This document shows, one piece after another, positions 1-5,793 of a DNA stretch of 5,889 bases. The position numbers were made by a program, and so were the translations under genes. This DNA is from an uncultured Collinsella sp. (GTDB lineage: Bacteria; Actinomycetota; Coriobacteriia; Coriobacteriales; Coriobacteriaceae): contig UQLI01000057.1 of NCBI GenBank assembly GCA_900541715.1, positions 1 through 5,889 of the forward strand, read 5' to 3'. Positions within the stretch are counted from its first letter, which is position 1; every line of letters starts with the position of its first letter. Below the pieces are notes generated by a model. The model was not told where the DNA came from, made no database searches, and saw nothing but the letters and a program-made list of their open reading frames with translations.

Positions 1-1
1 G

Positions 2-433
2 CGTTCCGGTCGTGATGACGAGCGCGGCGGCCGTGATGAGCGTCGCGGCGGCGAGGGTCGCGGTGAGCGTACTGCCCGTGGCGGTGAGTCCCGTGGCGGC
101 AAGCGCTTTGAAGAGCGCGGTAGCCGCGGCGGCGAGCGTCGCGAGGGTGCTCGCGGCAATGGCGGCCGCGGCGGCGCTGGTCGTTCTAACGAGTCGCGTG
201 ATCGTCGTGACCCGCGTGCCAGCCGCGATCGTCGCGATGACTGGCGCAACTACGACGATACCCGCGAAGAGCGTCGCGGCGGCTATCGTGGTGGTCGTGG
301 CGGCAACCAGGCCGGCTCCCGTGGCGGCCGTGCCGGCGGTCGCGATAACCGTGGCAGCTACGGCAACAGCCGTGGCGGCAAGCGCGGTGGCAGCTCCCGT
401 CGCCCCGGCGACGGCGGCGGCAAGCGCAAGTAA
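2..433 (+). CDS. C-terminal RGG-rich tail of a probable DEAD-box RNA helicase (5' partial)
   Basis: The frame is open from base 2 to a TAA at 431-433, giving 143 residues with no start inside the window. The peptide is almost entirely Arg, Gly, Asp, Glu and Ser, with twelve RGG triplets and a basic end (GGGKRK). There is no folded domain, membrane segment or catalytic motif. Such long disordered Arg/Gly tails are known at the C-termini of bacterial DEAD-box helicases, where they bind RNA non-specifically; other RGG-tailed RNA-binding proteins are possible. The helicase identity is inference, because the core motifs would lie upstream. CGT and CGC dominate the Arg codons, and the low-complexity codon pattern also opens long artefactual frames in this stretch. 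The stop is followed 32 bases later by an intrinsic terminator, so this gene ends its transcription unit. Confidence 0.75.
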   Translation, partial: RSGRDDERGGRDERRGGEGRGERTARGGESRGGKRFEERGSRGGERREGARGNGGRGGAGRSNESRDRRDPRASRDRRDDWRNYDDTREERRGGYRGGRGGNQAGSRGGRAGGRDNRGSYGNSRGGKRGGSSRRPGDGGGKRK

Positions 434-465
434 GATGCGCATCGCGCGCTAGCGTGAGACAAGCT

Positions 466-502
466 AAGGGCCCGAGCAAACAACGCTCGGGCCCTTTTGT
501 TT
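466..502 (+). terminator. Intrinsic terminator after the RGG-tail gene
   Basis: A perfect 10-bp stem, GGGCCCGAGC (468-477) with GCTCGGGCCC (485-494), closes a 7-base loop and is followed by TTTTGTTT (495-502). Two A-T pairs (466-467 with 495-496) can extend the stem. The position 32 bases after the stop codon and the T tract on the + strand make this a textbook Rho-independent terminator. Confidence 0.93.
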
Positions 503-605
503 GCCGTGTCCATCGCTAATTCAAACGTGATGTTCTCGGGAATGCATCTGGGGGATGCCGAGGACCTATTTTCTGCCATGCAGCAATGGGTCCCATGGGG
601 TGCGC

Positions 606-840
606 CGTGCATTTTTTGGAGTATTCTGCAGTTCGAGTTGTCTGCATATGATTCGACGTCGCCAACGGTGGCCTTCGGATATCCCTAGCGAGCGTTCCGA
701 GTCAGATTTCGCCGTTTTCCGGAGCAGGGGCGCGTCATTCTCGCCATGTCGGGACTTAGAATGATACGGCGCCCTACAGTTTTGCCCACCCGCGGCGGTG
801 CTGACGCGGTCACGTTGCAGAATACTCCGTTTTTTGCACG
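606..840. repeat. 235-bp segment bounded by 25-bp inverted repeats (MITE-like)
   Basis: The left end (606-630) reads CGTGCA, six T, then GGAGTATTCTGCA. The right end (816-840), read on the - strand, is CGTGCA, AAAAAC, then GGAGTATTCTGCA. Nineteen of 25 positions are identical and the six-base middle keeps its length. The 185 bases between them have no convincing gene but contain a long hairpin. No clean target duplication abuts the ends; the heptamer ATGGGGT occurs on both sides (595-601 and 848-854) but not flush with them. It could be a miniature mobile element, two copies of a dispersed intergenic motif facing each other, or paired binding sites. Confidence 0.6.
728..774. repeat. Long imperfect hairpin within the inverted-repeat segment
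   Basis: GGGCGC (728-733) pairs with GCGCCC (769-774), and TCATTCT (735-741) pairs with AGAATGA (758-764). This gives 13 pairs around a small asymmetric internal loop and a 16-base terminal loop. No T tract follows immediately; a short GTTTT begins five bases later, so it is a poor terminator. It may be the core of a repeat element or part of an unrecognised small RNA. Confidence 0.5.
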
Positions 841-956
841 TGCCGGGATGGGGTACCTCAGGAGAACGCGGCGGTATCCAGTAAGTATATGCAATCTGTA
901 CCGTAATTTATACAAAACGAAGAGGCAGACAGCGTAGGGTGGGTGCATTGGGGTGC

Positions 957-968
957 TTGGTGCACCAA
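957..968. repeat. Perfect 12-bp palindrome TTGGTGCACCAA
   Basis: The palindrome lies 84 bases before the EFR1 start codon. The same half-site, TTGGTGCA/TGCACCAA, recurs as a spaced inverted repeat just after that gene (1825-1857), and both are followed by A-rich sequence leading to GATCC. It could be an operator for a dimeric regulator, since it lies upstream of the -10-like TATACT at 989, or a copy of a dispersed repeat. Confidence 0.5.
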
Positions 969-1051
969 AACGGGGATCCCATGCGCCGTATACTCTGTCT
1001 GAATGTGAAAACGGCTTGACGCGTTGCCAGGCGTAGGGGGAGGGTGCCTCG

Positions 1052-1813
1052 ATGAGCGTATTCGAAATTGTGTTTAGTCCGACGGGTGGAACGCGGAAGG
1101 TGTCTGGCCTTGTGACCGGGGCGCTGGACAAGAATACCGTTACCGTCGATCTGACCGATAGCGGGCTAGATTTCAGCGCTGTCTCGATGACTGAGGACGA
1201 CGTGGCCGTAATCTCTGTGCCGGCGTATGCCGGTAGAATCCCGGCTGTGGTGGCTGACCGGTTGGGCATGGTGCGCGGCAACGGGGCTCGGGCTGTTTTG
1301 GTTTGCGTATACGGAAACCGCGCGTTTGAGGACACGCTCGTAGAGCTGGAGGACGTTGCGAAGCGCGCCGTATTTAGGGTTGTTGCAGCGGTTTCTGCTA
1401 TTGCTGAGCATTCCGTTGCTCGTCAGTTTGCTGCTGGGCGACCGGATGCGCAGGATGCGGCGCAGCTCGCAGAGTTTGCGCAGCAAATTCAGCAAAAGCT
1501 GTTGGCTGAGGATGCGTCCGGGCCCTCTATCCCCGGCAATCGTCCTTATAAACAAGCCGGAGGTCACCGCATGGCACCCGAGGCAACAGAGGATTGTGTC
1601 TCCTGCGGTGCATGCGCCGCGGCGTGCCCCGTTTGCGCTATCGACAAGAGTGACCCCAAACGAGCAGCTGGCGAGGCGTGCATCTCCTGCATGCGCTGCA
1701 TCGCCGTATGTCCGCGAGGTGCTCGCAAGCTTGATTCCAACAAACTATCCGCTGTTTCCCAGATGCTGAGCAAGGTTTGCGTCGCGCGGAAGGAATGCGA
1801 GCTCTTCATCTAG
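1052..1813 (+). CDS. EFR1-type ferredoxin with N-terminal flavodoxin-like domain
   Basis: This 253-residue cytosolic protein has two parts. Residues 1-150 resemble a flavodoxin fold: a beta strand, then the phosphate-binding loop SPTGGT (9-14), and the segments VYGNRAFED (86-94) and AEHS (118-121) typical of the EFR1 family. Residues 182-220 hold two ferredoxin [4Fe-4S] motifs: Cys182, 185, 188, 192 and Cys210, 213, 216, 220. An extra Cys195 follows the first motif, and Cys243 and Cys249 sit near the end. The expected role is electron transfer between FMN and low-potential clusters; no substrate can be assigned. The start is set by AGGGGGAGGG at 1035-1044, seven bases before the ATG. Length and domain order are normal for the family, and the gene looks intact. 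It lies on the same strand as the hydrogenase operon, but 340 bases with palindromic repeats separate them, so co-transcription is uncertain. Confidence 0.9.
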   Translation: MSVFEIVFSPTGGTRKVSGLVTGALDKNTVTVDLTDSGLDFSAVSMTEDDVAVISVPAYAGRIPAVVADRLGMVRGNGARAVLVCVYGNRAFEDTLVELEDVAKRAVFRVVAAVSAIAEHSVARQFAAGRPDAQDAAQLAEFAQQIQQKLLAEDASGPSIPGNRPYKQAGGHRMAPEATEDCVSCGACAAACPVCAIDKSDPKRAAGEACISCMRCIAVCPRGARKLDSNKLSAVSQMLSKVCVARKECELFI

Positions 1814-1824
1814 CGCAAGTGAGA

Positions 1825-1857
1825 TTGGTGCAAACAAACCTGGCCCTTTTGCACCAA
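1825..1857. repeat. Inverted repeat TTGGTGCAAA / TTTGCACCAA
   Basis: Perfect 10-bp arms at 1825-1834 and 1848-1857 enclose a 13-base spacer, starting 11 bases after the EFR1 stop codon. The sequence after the right arm is A-rich, not T-rich, so it is not a standard intrinsic terminator for the + strand, although the stem could still mark the transcript 3' end. It shares its half-site with the palindrome at 957-968. Confidence 0.65.
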
Positions 1858-1861
1858 AAAC

Positions 1862-1923
1862 GATCCGTTTTCCTCCGTTCCCAAGGGATCATGTGATCCG
1901 AAGGAGACGGAGGAAAACGGATC
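1862..1923. repeat. 62-bp palindromic element with 17-bp perfect arms
   Basis: GATCCGTTTTCCTCCGT (1862-1878) is the exact reverse complement of 1907-1923. Inside it, GGATCA (1886-1891) and TGATCC (1894-1899) form a second small hairpin. On the + strand the element is preceded and followed by A tracts, so an intrinsic terminator shape (stem then GTTTTTGG) exists only for - strand transcription, where no gene is seen. It looks like a REP- or MITE-like dispersed palindrome. It lies immediately after the TTGGTGCAAA inverted repeat, and the two may be one composite element. Confidence 0.75.
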
Positions 1924-2140
1924 AAAAAGGAAAAATAGTAAGGCGCTCTTTTTCACATTGAATATTGCAATTTGGTAACGCGTTTTATCAAATATGGCAT
2001 TTATCTGCGGTAATGTTCTATTTCACCGCTGAGGGTGACATTTTATACCGCCTGCCGAACCGTATGGAGACCTCACAACTTTTTAGGTCAGTGTTGTGCG
2101 TGTAGCAATTTCGCCCGGCCTCGCCTCCGGGCTGCCATGT
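1924..2140 (+). promoter_or_regulatory. A+T-rich presumed promoter region and leader of the hydrogenase operon
   Basis: This is the most A+T-rich stretch of the window and directly precedes the operon, so it should contain its promoter. The best pair found is TTGCAA (1965-1970), a 17-base spacer, then TCAAAT (1988-1993), four of six matches to each consensus hexamer. TTTATA/TATACC at 2042-2049 is another -10-like site without a good -35. Small dyads (TCACC at 2023-2027 with GGTGA at 2034-2038; GCGGT at 2007-2011 with ACCGC at 2025-2029) could be operator halves, but none matches a regulator I recognise. The exact transcription start cannot be assigned. Confidence 0.4.
2069..2132 (+). promoter_or_regulatory. 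Possible structured leader before the hydrogenase operon
   Basis: GACCT (2069-2073) can pair with AGGTC (2085-2089). CACAAC (2074-2079), which lies in that loop, can pair with GTTGTG (2093-2098), so the two stems would form a pseudoknot or be alternatives. A third stem, GCCCGG (2113-2118) with CCGGGC (2127-2132), ends nine bases before the ribosome binding site. The stems are short and could be chance; no known riboswitch class is recognised. Confidence 0.2.
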
Positions 2141-2148
2141 GAGAGGGG
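2141..2148 (+). promoter_or_regulatory. Ribosome binding site setting the flavoprotein start
   Basis: GAGAGGGG lies five bases upstream of the ATG at 2154. An in-frame GTG at 2139 would place this purine run inside the coding region and has no comparable site of its own, so the ATG is preferred. Confidence 0.7.
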
Positions 2149-2153
2149 ATCTT

Positions 2154-3986
2154 ATGGCTCGACTGCACGTAATGGAACGCAGCCACGCTCAGGCCGTCAT
2201 GGACGACCTGCACGATGCGCTCGGACGTCGTCTGGCGGTGAGTTCGCTCGCCCCGTGTCCCGTTGAGTTTACGGCAGCGCTCGTCAACCTGTGCTCCACC
2301 CAGAGCTGCGGCAAGTGCACGCCCTGCCGCGTGGGCCTGAGCGCGCTGGGCGATCTGCTCGCCGATGTGCTCGAGGGCCGCGCCGACGAGTCCACGCTCA
2401 ATCTGATCGAGCGCACCGCCCGCACCATCTATCTTTCGAGCGATTGCGCCATCGGTTACGAGGCCGGCGCCATGGCGCTTACGGCTATCCGCGGTTTCCG
2501 TGACGATTTTGAGCACCACATCCGCGAGCACTCCTGTGGCTTTGACCGCGAGGCCCGCGTCCCGTGCGTCTCGGGCTGTCCGGCGCATGTCGACATTCCC
2601 GGTTACATTTCGCTCGTCGAGGCCGGCCGCTATGCCGATGCCGTCAAGGTCATCCGCAAGAATAACCCGCTGCCGCTCGTTTGCGGCCTGGTGTGCGAGC
2701 ATCCCTGCGAGATGCATTGCCGCCGTGGCATGGTCGACGACCCCATGAACATCCTCGCCCTCAAGCGTTTTGCCGTTGAGCACAGTGACCTCAACGACCA
2801 CAAGCCGCATGTAGTGGACAACACCGGCAAGCGCATCGCCGTGATCGGCGGCGGCCCGGCCGGCCTTTCCTGTGCCTACTACCTGGCCGTGATGGGCCAT
2901 AAGGTGACCATCTTTGAGCAGCGCCACCACCTGGGCGGCATGCTGCGCTATGGCATTCCCAGCTACCGTCTGCCGCGCGAGCGCCTGCAGGCCGAGATCG
3001 ACTGGATCTTGAGCGCCGGCATCAACGTGGAACTCGACCACTCCGTCAATGGCGAGGAGCTTGCCCGCCTGCGCGACGAGTTCGATGCCGTCTACCTGGC
3101 CATTGGTGCCCACAGCGATAAGAAGCTCGGCCTTCCGGGCGAAGAGGCGCCCGGCGTGGAGTCGGCCGTCAAGATGCTGCGCGCCATCGGCGACGACGAG
3201 CTGCCCGACCTGAGCGGTCAGCGCGTGTGCGTCATCGGCGGCGGCAACGTGGCCATGGACGTGGCGCGCTCTGCCGTGCGCTGCGGTGCCGAAAAGGTGA
3301 GCATCGTCTACCGCCGTCGCATCTGCGACATGACGGCCCAGGATGCCGAGATTGCCGGCGCCCAGGCCGAGGGCTGCGAGGTTCTTGAGCTCACCGCACC
3401 GCTCGCTATTGAGACGGGCGAAGATGGTCGCGTGAGTGGTCTGCGCGTGCAGCCGCAGATTATCGGCGAGCCCCGCCGCGGTCGTCCGGCTCCGCGTGCC
3501 GCCGCTACGCCCGAGCGCGTCATCCCCTGCGAGCGCGTGTTTGTCGCCATTGGCCAGGACATCGATTCCAAGCCGTTTGAGGACATGGGCATCGCCTGCA
3601 AGTGGGGTTGCGTGGTCACCGACTCGGACGGTGCCGTGCCCAACTTCGATGGCCTCTTTAGCGGCGGCGACTGCCAGACCGGCCCCGCCACCGTCATCCG
3701 TGCCATCAACGCCGGCCGCGTGGCTTCGGCAAACATCGACCGCTATCTGGGCTTCGACCACAAGATCAAGCTCGACGTGGAGCTGCCGACCGTTCAGTTT
3801 AAGGGCAAGCACGAGTGCGGCCGCTGCGAGCTGGGTGAGCGCGAGGCCGGCGAGCGTATTCACGATTGGAATCTGGTCGAGCAGGGCCTTACCGAGGAGG
3901 AGGCGCGCCAGGAGGCAAGCCGCTGCCTGCGTTGCGACCACTTTGGTTTTGGCGCGTTCCGCGGAGGGAGGAACCTGGAATGGTAG
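2154..3986 (+). CDS. Iron-sulfur flavoprotein: NuoF-type [4Fe-4S] module fused to GltD/NfnB-like NAD(P)H oxidoreductase
   Basis: The protein has 610 residues. Residues 30-125 match only the C-terminal cluster module of NuoF: SCGKCTPCR with Cys52, 55, 58 and a distant fourth ligand Cys98; the FMN/NADH domain of NuoF is absent. Residues 128-200 are a GltD/dihydropyrimidine-dehydrogenase-type cluster domain (CVSGCPAHVDIPGY with Cys138 and 142; Cys177, 181, 185, 189 spaced by three). An FAD dinucleotide fold follows (IGGGPAG, 231-237), then an NAD(P)H fold (IGGGNVAMD, 361-369, and YRRR, 386-389), then the second FAD motif (GGD, 504-506). The tail adds CGRC (555-558) and CLRC (591-594). It should move electrons between NAD(P)(H) and iron-sulfur centres as the cytosolic partner of the hydrogenase encoded next. 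It is unlikely to be a true glutamate synthase subunit, as no GltB gene is seen. The preference for NADH or NADPH is not determinable here. Confidence 0.9.
   Translation: MARLHVMERSHAQAVMDDLHDALGRRLAVSSLAPCPVEFTAALVNLCSTQSCGKCTPCRVGLSALGDLLADVLEGRADESTLNLIERTARTIYLSSDCAIGYEAGAMALTAIRGFRDDFEHHIREHSCGFDREARVPCVSGCPAHVDIPGYISLVEAGRYADAVKVIRKNNPLPLVCGLVCEHPCEMHCRRGMVDDPMNILALKRFAVEHSDLNDHKPHVVDNTGKRIAVIGGGPAGLSCAYYLAVMGHKVTIFEQRHHLGGMLRYGIPSYRLPRERLQAEIDWILSAGINVELDHSVNGEELARLRDEFDAVYLAIGAHSDKKLGLPGEEAPGVESAVKMLRAIGDDELPDLSGQRVCVIGGGNVAMDVARSAVRCGAEKVSIVYRRRICDMTAQDAEIAGAQAEGCEVLELTAPLAIETGEDGRVSGLRVQPQIIGEPRRGRPAPRAAATPERVIPCERVFVAIGQDIDSKPFEDMGIACKWGCVVTDSDGAVPNFDGLFSGGDCQTGPATVIRAINAGRVASANIDRYLGFDHKIKLDVELPTVQFKGKHECGRCELGEREAGERIHDWNLVEQGLTEEEARQEASRCLRCDHFGFGAFRGGRNLEW
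3963..3973 (+). promoter_or_regulatory. Ribosome binding site for the hydrogenase, inside the flavoprotein gene
   Basis: GGAGGGAGGAA ends six bases before the ATG at 3980 and lies within the last codons of the flavoprotein gene. It supports the start that overlaps the upstream stop codon and suggests translational coupling. Confidence 0.7.
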
Positions 3987-5791
3987 AGCTCAACAACCCC
4001 ACTGTCAGCGATAACACCGAAAGCGGAGCACTCAATATGGTCAAGCTCACTATCGATAATTGCGAGGTCGTGGTGCCCGAGCACACCACGATCCTGGACG
4101 CGGCCAGGTCCGTCGGCATCCAGATTCCCACCCTGTGCTACCTGCGCGATCTGAACGAGATCGGCGGCTGCCGCGTGTGCGTGGTCGAGGTTGAGGGCTG
4201 CGACCAGCTGGTTGCCGCCTGCAACAACTACGTGCTCGATGGCATGGTGGTCCACACCAACAGCCCCAAGGCCCGCGAGGCGCGCCGCACCAACGTGCAG
4301 CTGCTGCTTTCGCAGCACGATTCACGCTGCACGAGCTGTGTGCGCAGCGGTAACTGCAACCTGCAGACCATTGCCAACGACCTGGGCATTTTCTATCTGC
4401 CGTATCAAAGGCATTTGGCGGGCGAGGGCTGGGATTTCGATTTCCCCATCATCCGCGAAAACGACAAGTGCATTAAATGCATGCGCTGCATCAAGGTGTG
4501 CGAGAGCGTACAGGGCCTAGGGATTTGGGACCTGACCAACCGCGCCACGCATACCGCCGTGGGCACCCGCGGGCGCGTGCCGATCGGCAAGACCGATTGC
4601 GTCGCGTGCGGCCAGTGCATCACGCATTGCCCGACGGGCGCGCTGCGCGAGCGCGACGACACCGAGACCGTGTTTGACGCGCTCGCTAATCCCGACAAGA
4701 TCGTGCTGGTGCAGATCGCGCCGGCCGTGCGTAGTGCTTGGGGCGAGGAGCTCGGCATTCCGCGCGAGGAGGCAACCGTCGAGCGTCTGGCTTGCGCGCT
4801 GCGCCGCGTAGGCTTTGAGTATGTGTTCGATACCGATTTCTCGGCCGACCTCACCATTATGGAGGAGGGCTCCGAGCTGCTCGAGCGCCTGGGCGCCGCC
4901 GCTAAGGGTGAGGGCGACAGCCGCGGCTGGCCCATGTTTACGAGCTGCTGCCCGGGCTGGGTGCGCTTTGTGAAGGCACGTTACCCCGAGTTTGTCGACA
5001 GCCTGTCCACGTCAAAGTCGCCGCAGCAGATGTTCGGCGCTATCGCCAAGACCTACTACGCCAAGGTGCTGGACGTGGAGCCCGAGCGTCTGTTCGTGGT
5101 GTCCGTTATGCCATGCACGGCCAAGAAGGCCGAGTGTGCGCTGCCGAGCATGATGGGCGAGGGCGGCGCGCCCGACGTGGACGTTGCGCTGACGGTGCGC
5201 GAGATGGTGCGCATGATCCGCGCGAGCCACGTGAGCGTTGACACGCTGGTCGAGGAGCCGCTCGATACGCCGTTGGGCTTTGGCACGGGCGCGGGTGTGA
5301 TCTTTGGCGCCACGGGCGGCGTGATGGAGGCCGCCGTGCGCTCGGCATATTACCTGGTGACGGGCAAGAACCCGGATGCCGACTTCTTCACTGACGTGCG
5401 CGGACTCGAGGGCTGGAAGGAGGCCGTGGCCGATATCGACGGTACCAAGGTGCGCGTCGCCGTGGCGCACGGGCTGGGCAACGCCGCCCGTCTGCTCGAC
5501 GCGATTCGCGACGGCCGTGTGAGATATGACTTTGTTGAGGTCATGGCGTGCCCGGGCGGCTGCGTCGGTGGCGGCGGTCAGCCCATCCACGACGGCTGCG
5601 AGCTGGCGGCTGAGCGTGGCCAGGTGCTGTGGAGCCTGGATGCGAAGGCGGACATTCGTTTCTCGCACGAGAATCCCGATGTCCAGGCGTGCTACCGCGA
5701 GTTCCTGGGCGAGCCGCTCTCGCCGCTGGCCGAGGAGCTGCTGCATACCGACCATCACGCATGGACGATGCCCAACGAGGGGACGTGCTAG
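3980..5791 (+). CDS. hydA: [FeFe] hydrogenase, multi-cluster, group A (probably A2)
   Basis: The 603-residue protein interconverts H2 with protons and electrons at an H-cluster. Domains in order: [2Fe-2S] ferredoxin (Cys53, 64, 67, 81); His/Cys3 [4Fe-4S] (His113, Cys117, 120, 126); two ferredoxin [4Fe-4S] sites (Cys164, 167, 170, 174 and Cys207, 210, 213, 217); the H domain; and a C-terminal small-subunit-like tail (SHENP, 562-566; LLHT, 587-590). All three H-cluster motifs are present: TSCCPGW (321-327), MPCTAKKAE (377-385) and MACPGGCVGGGGQP (522-535). Ligands are Cys324, 379, 524 and 528. By alignment with the Clostridium pasteurianum enzyme recalled from memory, the proton path (Cys323, Glu296, Glu299, Ser343) is also intact. 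There is no signal peptide, so it is cytosolic. The start overlaps the flavoprotein by seven bases; an in-frame ATG at 4037 (Met20), right at the ferredoxin fold, is a fair alternative. The adjacent GltD-like gene suggests HydDB group A2. Confidence 0.96.
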   Translation: MVELNNPTVSDNTESGALNMVKLTIDNCEVVVPEHTTILDAARSVGIQIPTLCYLRDLNEIGGCRVCVVEVEGCDQLVAACNNYVLDGMVVHTNSPKAREARRTNVQLLLSQHDSRCTSCVRSGNCNLQTIANDLGIFYLPYQRHLAGEGWDFDFPIIRENDKCIKCMRCIKVCESVQGLGIWDLTNRATHTAVGTRGRVPIGKTDCVACGQCITHCPTGALRERDDTETVFDALANPDKIVLVQIAPAVRSAWGEELGIPREEATVERLACALRRVGFEYVFDTDFSADLTIMEEGSELLERLGAAAKGEGDSRGWPMFTSCCPGWVRFVKARYPEFVDSLSTSKSPQQMFGAIAKTYYAKVLDVEPERLFVVSVMPCTAKKAECALPSMMGEGGAPDVDVALTVREMVRMIRASHVSVDTLVEEPLDTPLGFGTGAGVIFGATGGVMEAAVRSAYYLVTGKNPDADFFTDVRGLEGWKEAVADIDGTKVRVAVAHGLGNAARLLDAIRDGRVRYDFVEVMACPGGCVGGGGQPIHDGCELAAERGQVLWSLDAKADIRFSHENPDVQACYREFLGEPLSPLAEELLHTDHHAWTMPNEGTC

Positions 5792-5793
5792 CG

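Larger units (their letters stand above)
503..1051. other. Intergenic region without a convincing gene
   Basis: About 550 bases lie between the terminator and the EFR1 gene. The short open frames here lack a ribosome binding site and recognisable protein features. The stretch holds an inverted-repeat-bounded segment (606-840), a long hairpin (728-774) and a palindrome (957-968), listed separately. The EFR1 gene promoter must lie here. The best -10-like hexamer is TATACT at 989-994, but there is no good -35 at normal spacing, so it is only a weak candidate. GGGATCCC (973-980) is a further small palindrome beside it. A strong ribosome binding site, AGGGGGAGGG (1035-1044), precedes the ATG at 1052. 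Confidence 0.6.

Noticed and set aside
12..452. A 146-codon + strand frame rich in Ala and Val
   Set aside because: It is a shifted reading of the repetitive Arg/Gly codons, has no ribosome binding site, and overlaps the better-explained RGG tail.
606..840. CRISPR-like repeats
   Set aside because: There are only two copies, and they are inverted rather than direct, with no regular spacers.
746..937. A 63-codon + strand frame in the intergenic region
   Set aside because: There is no ribosome binding site, and the frame runs through the palindromic and inverted-repeat sequence, with basic low-information content.
685..1335. A 216-codon - strand frame over the intergenic region and start of the EFR1 gene
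   Set aside because: About half is antisense to the EFR1 gene, no domain is recognisable, and the rest runs through the inverted-repeat segment.
1971..1992. TTTGGT-N10-ATCAAA as a possible FNR/CRP-type operator
   Set aside because: The spacing does not match the FNR consensus TTGAT-N4-ATCAA, and one half-site has a mismatch.
2139..2153. GTG start five codons upstream for the flavoprotein
   Set aside because: It would put the GAGAGGGG ribosome binding site inside the coding region; the ATG at 2154 has ideal spacing.
2088..3941. A 617-codon open frame on the - strand across the flavoprotein gene
   Set aside because: It is exactly antisense to a well-motifed gene, is rich in Ala, His, Val and Leu with no recognisable domain, and is explained by G/C bias at third codon positions.
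5012..5758. A 248-codon - strand frame across the hydrogenase H domain
   Set aside because: It is antisense to conserved H-cluster motifs and has only biased His/Ala/Arg composition.
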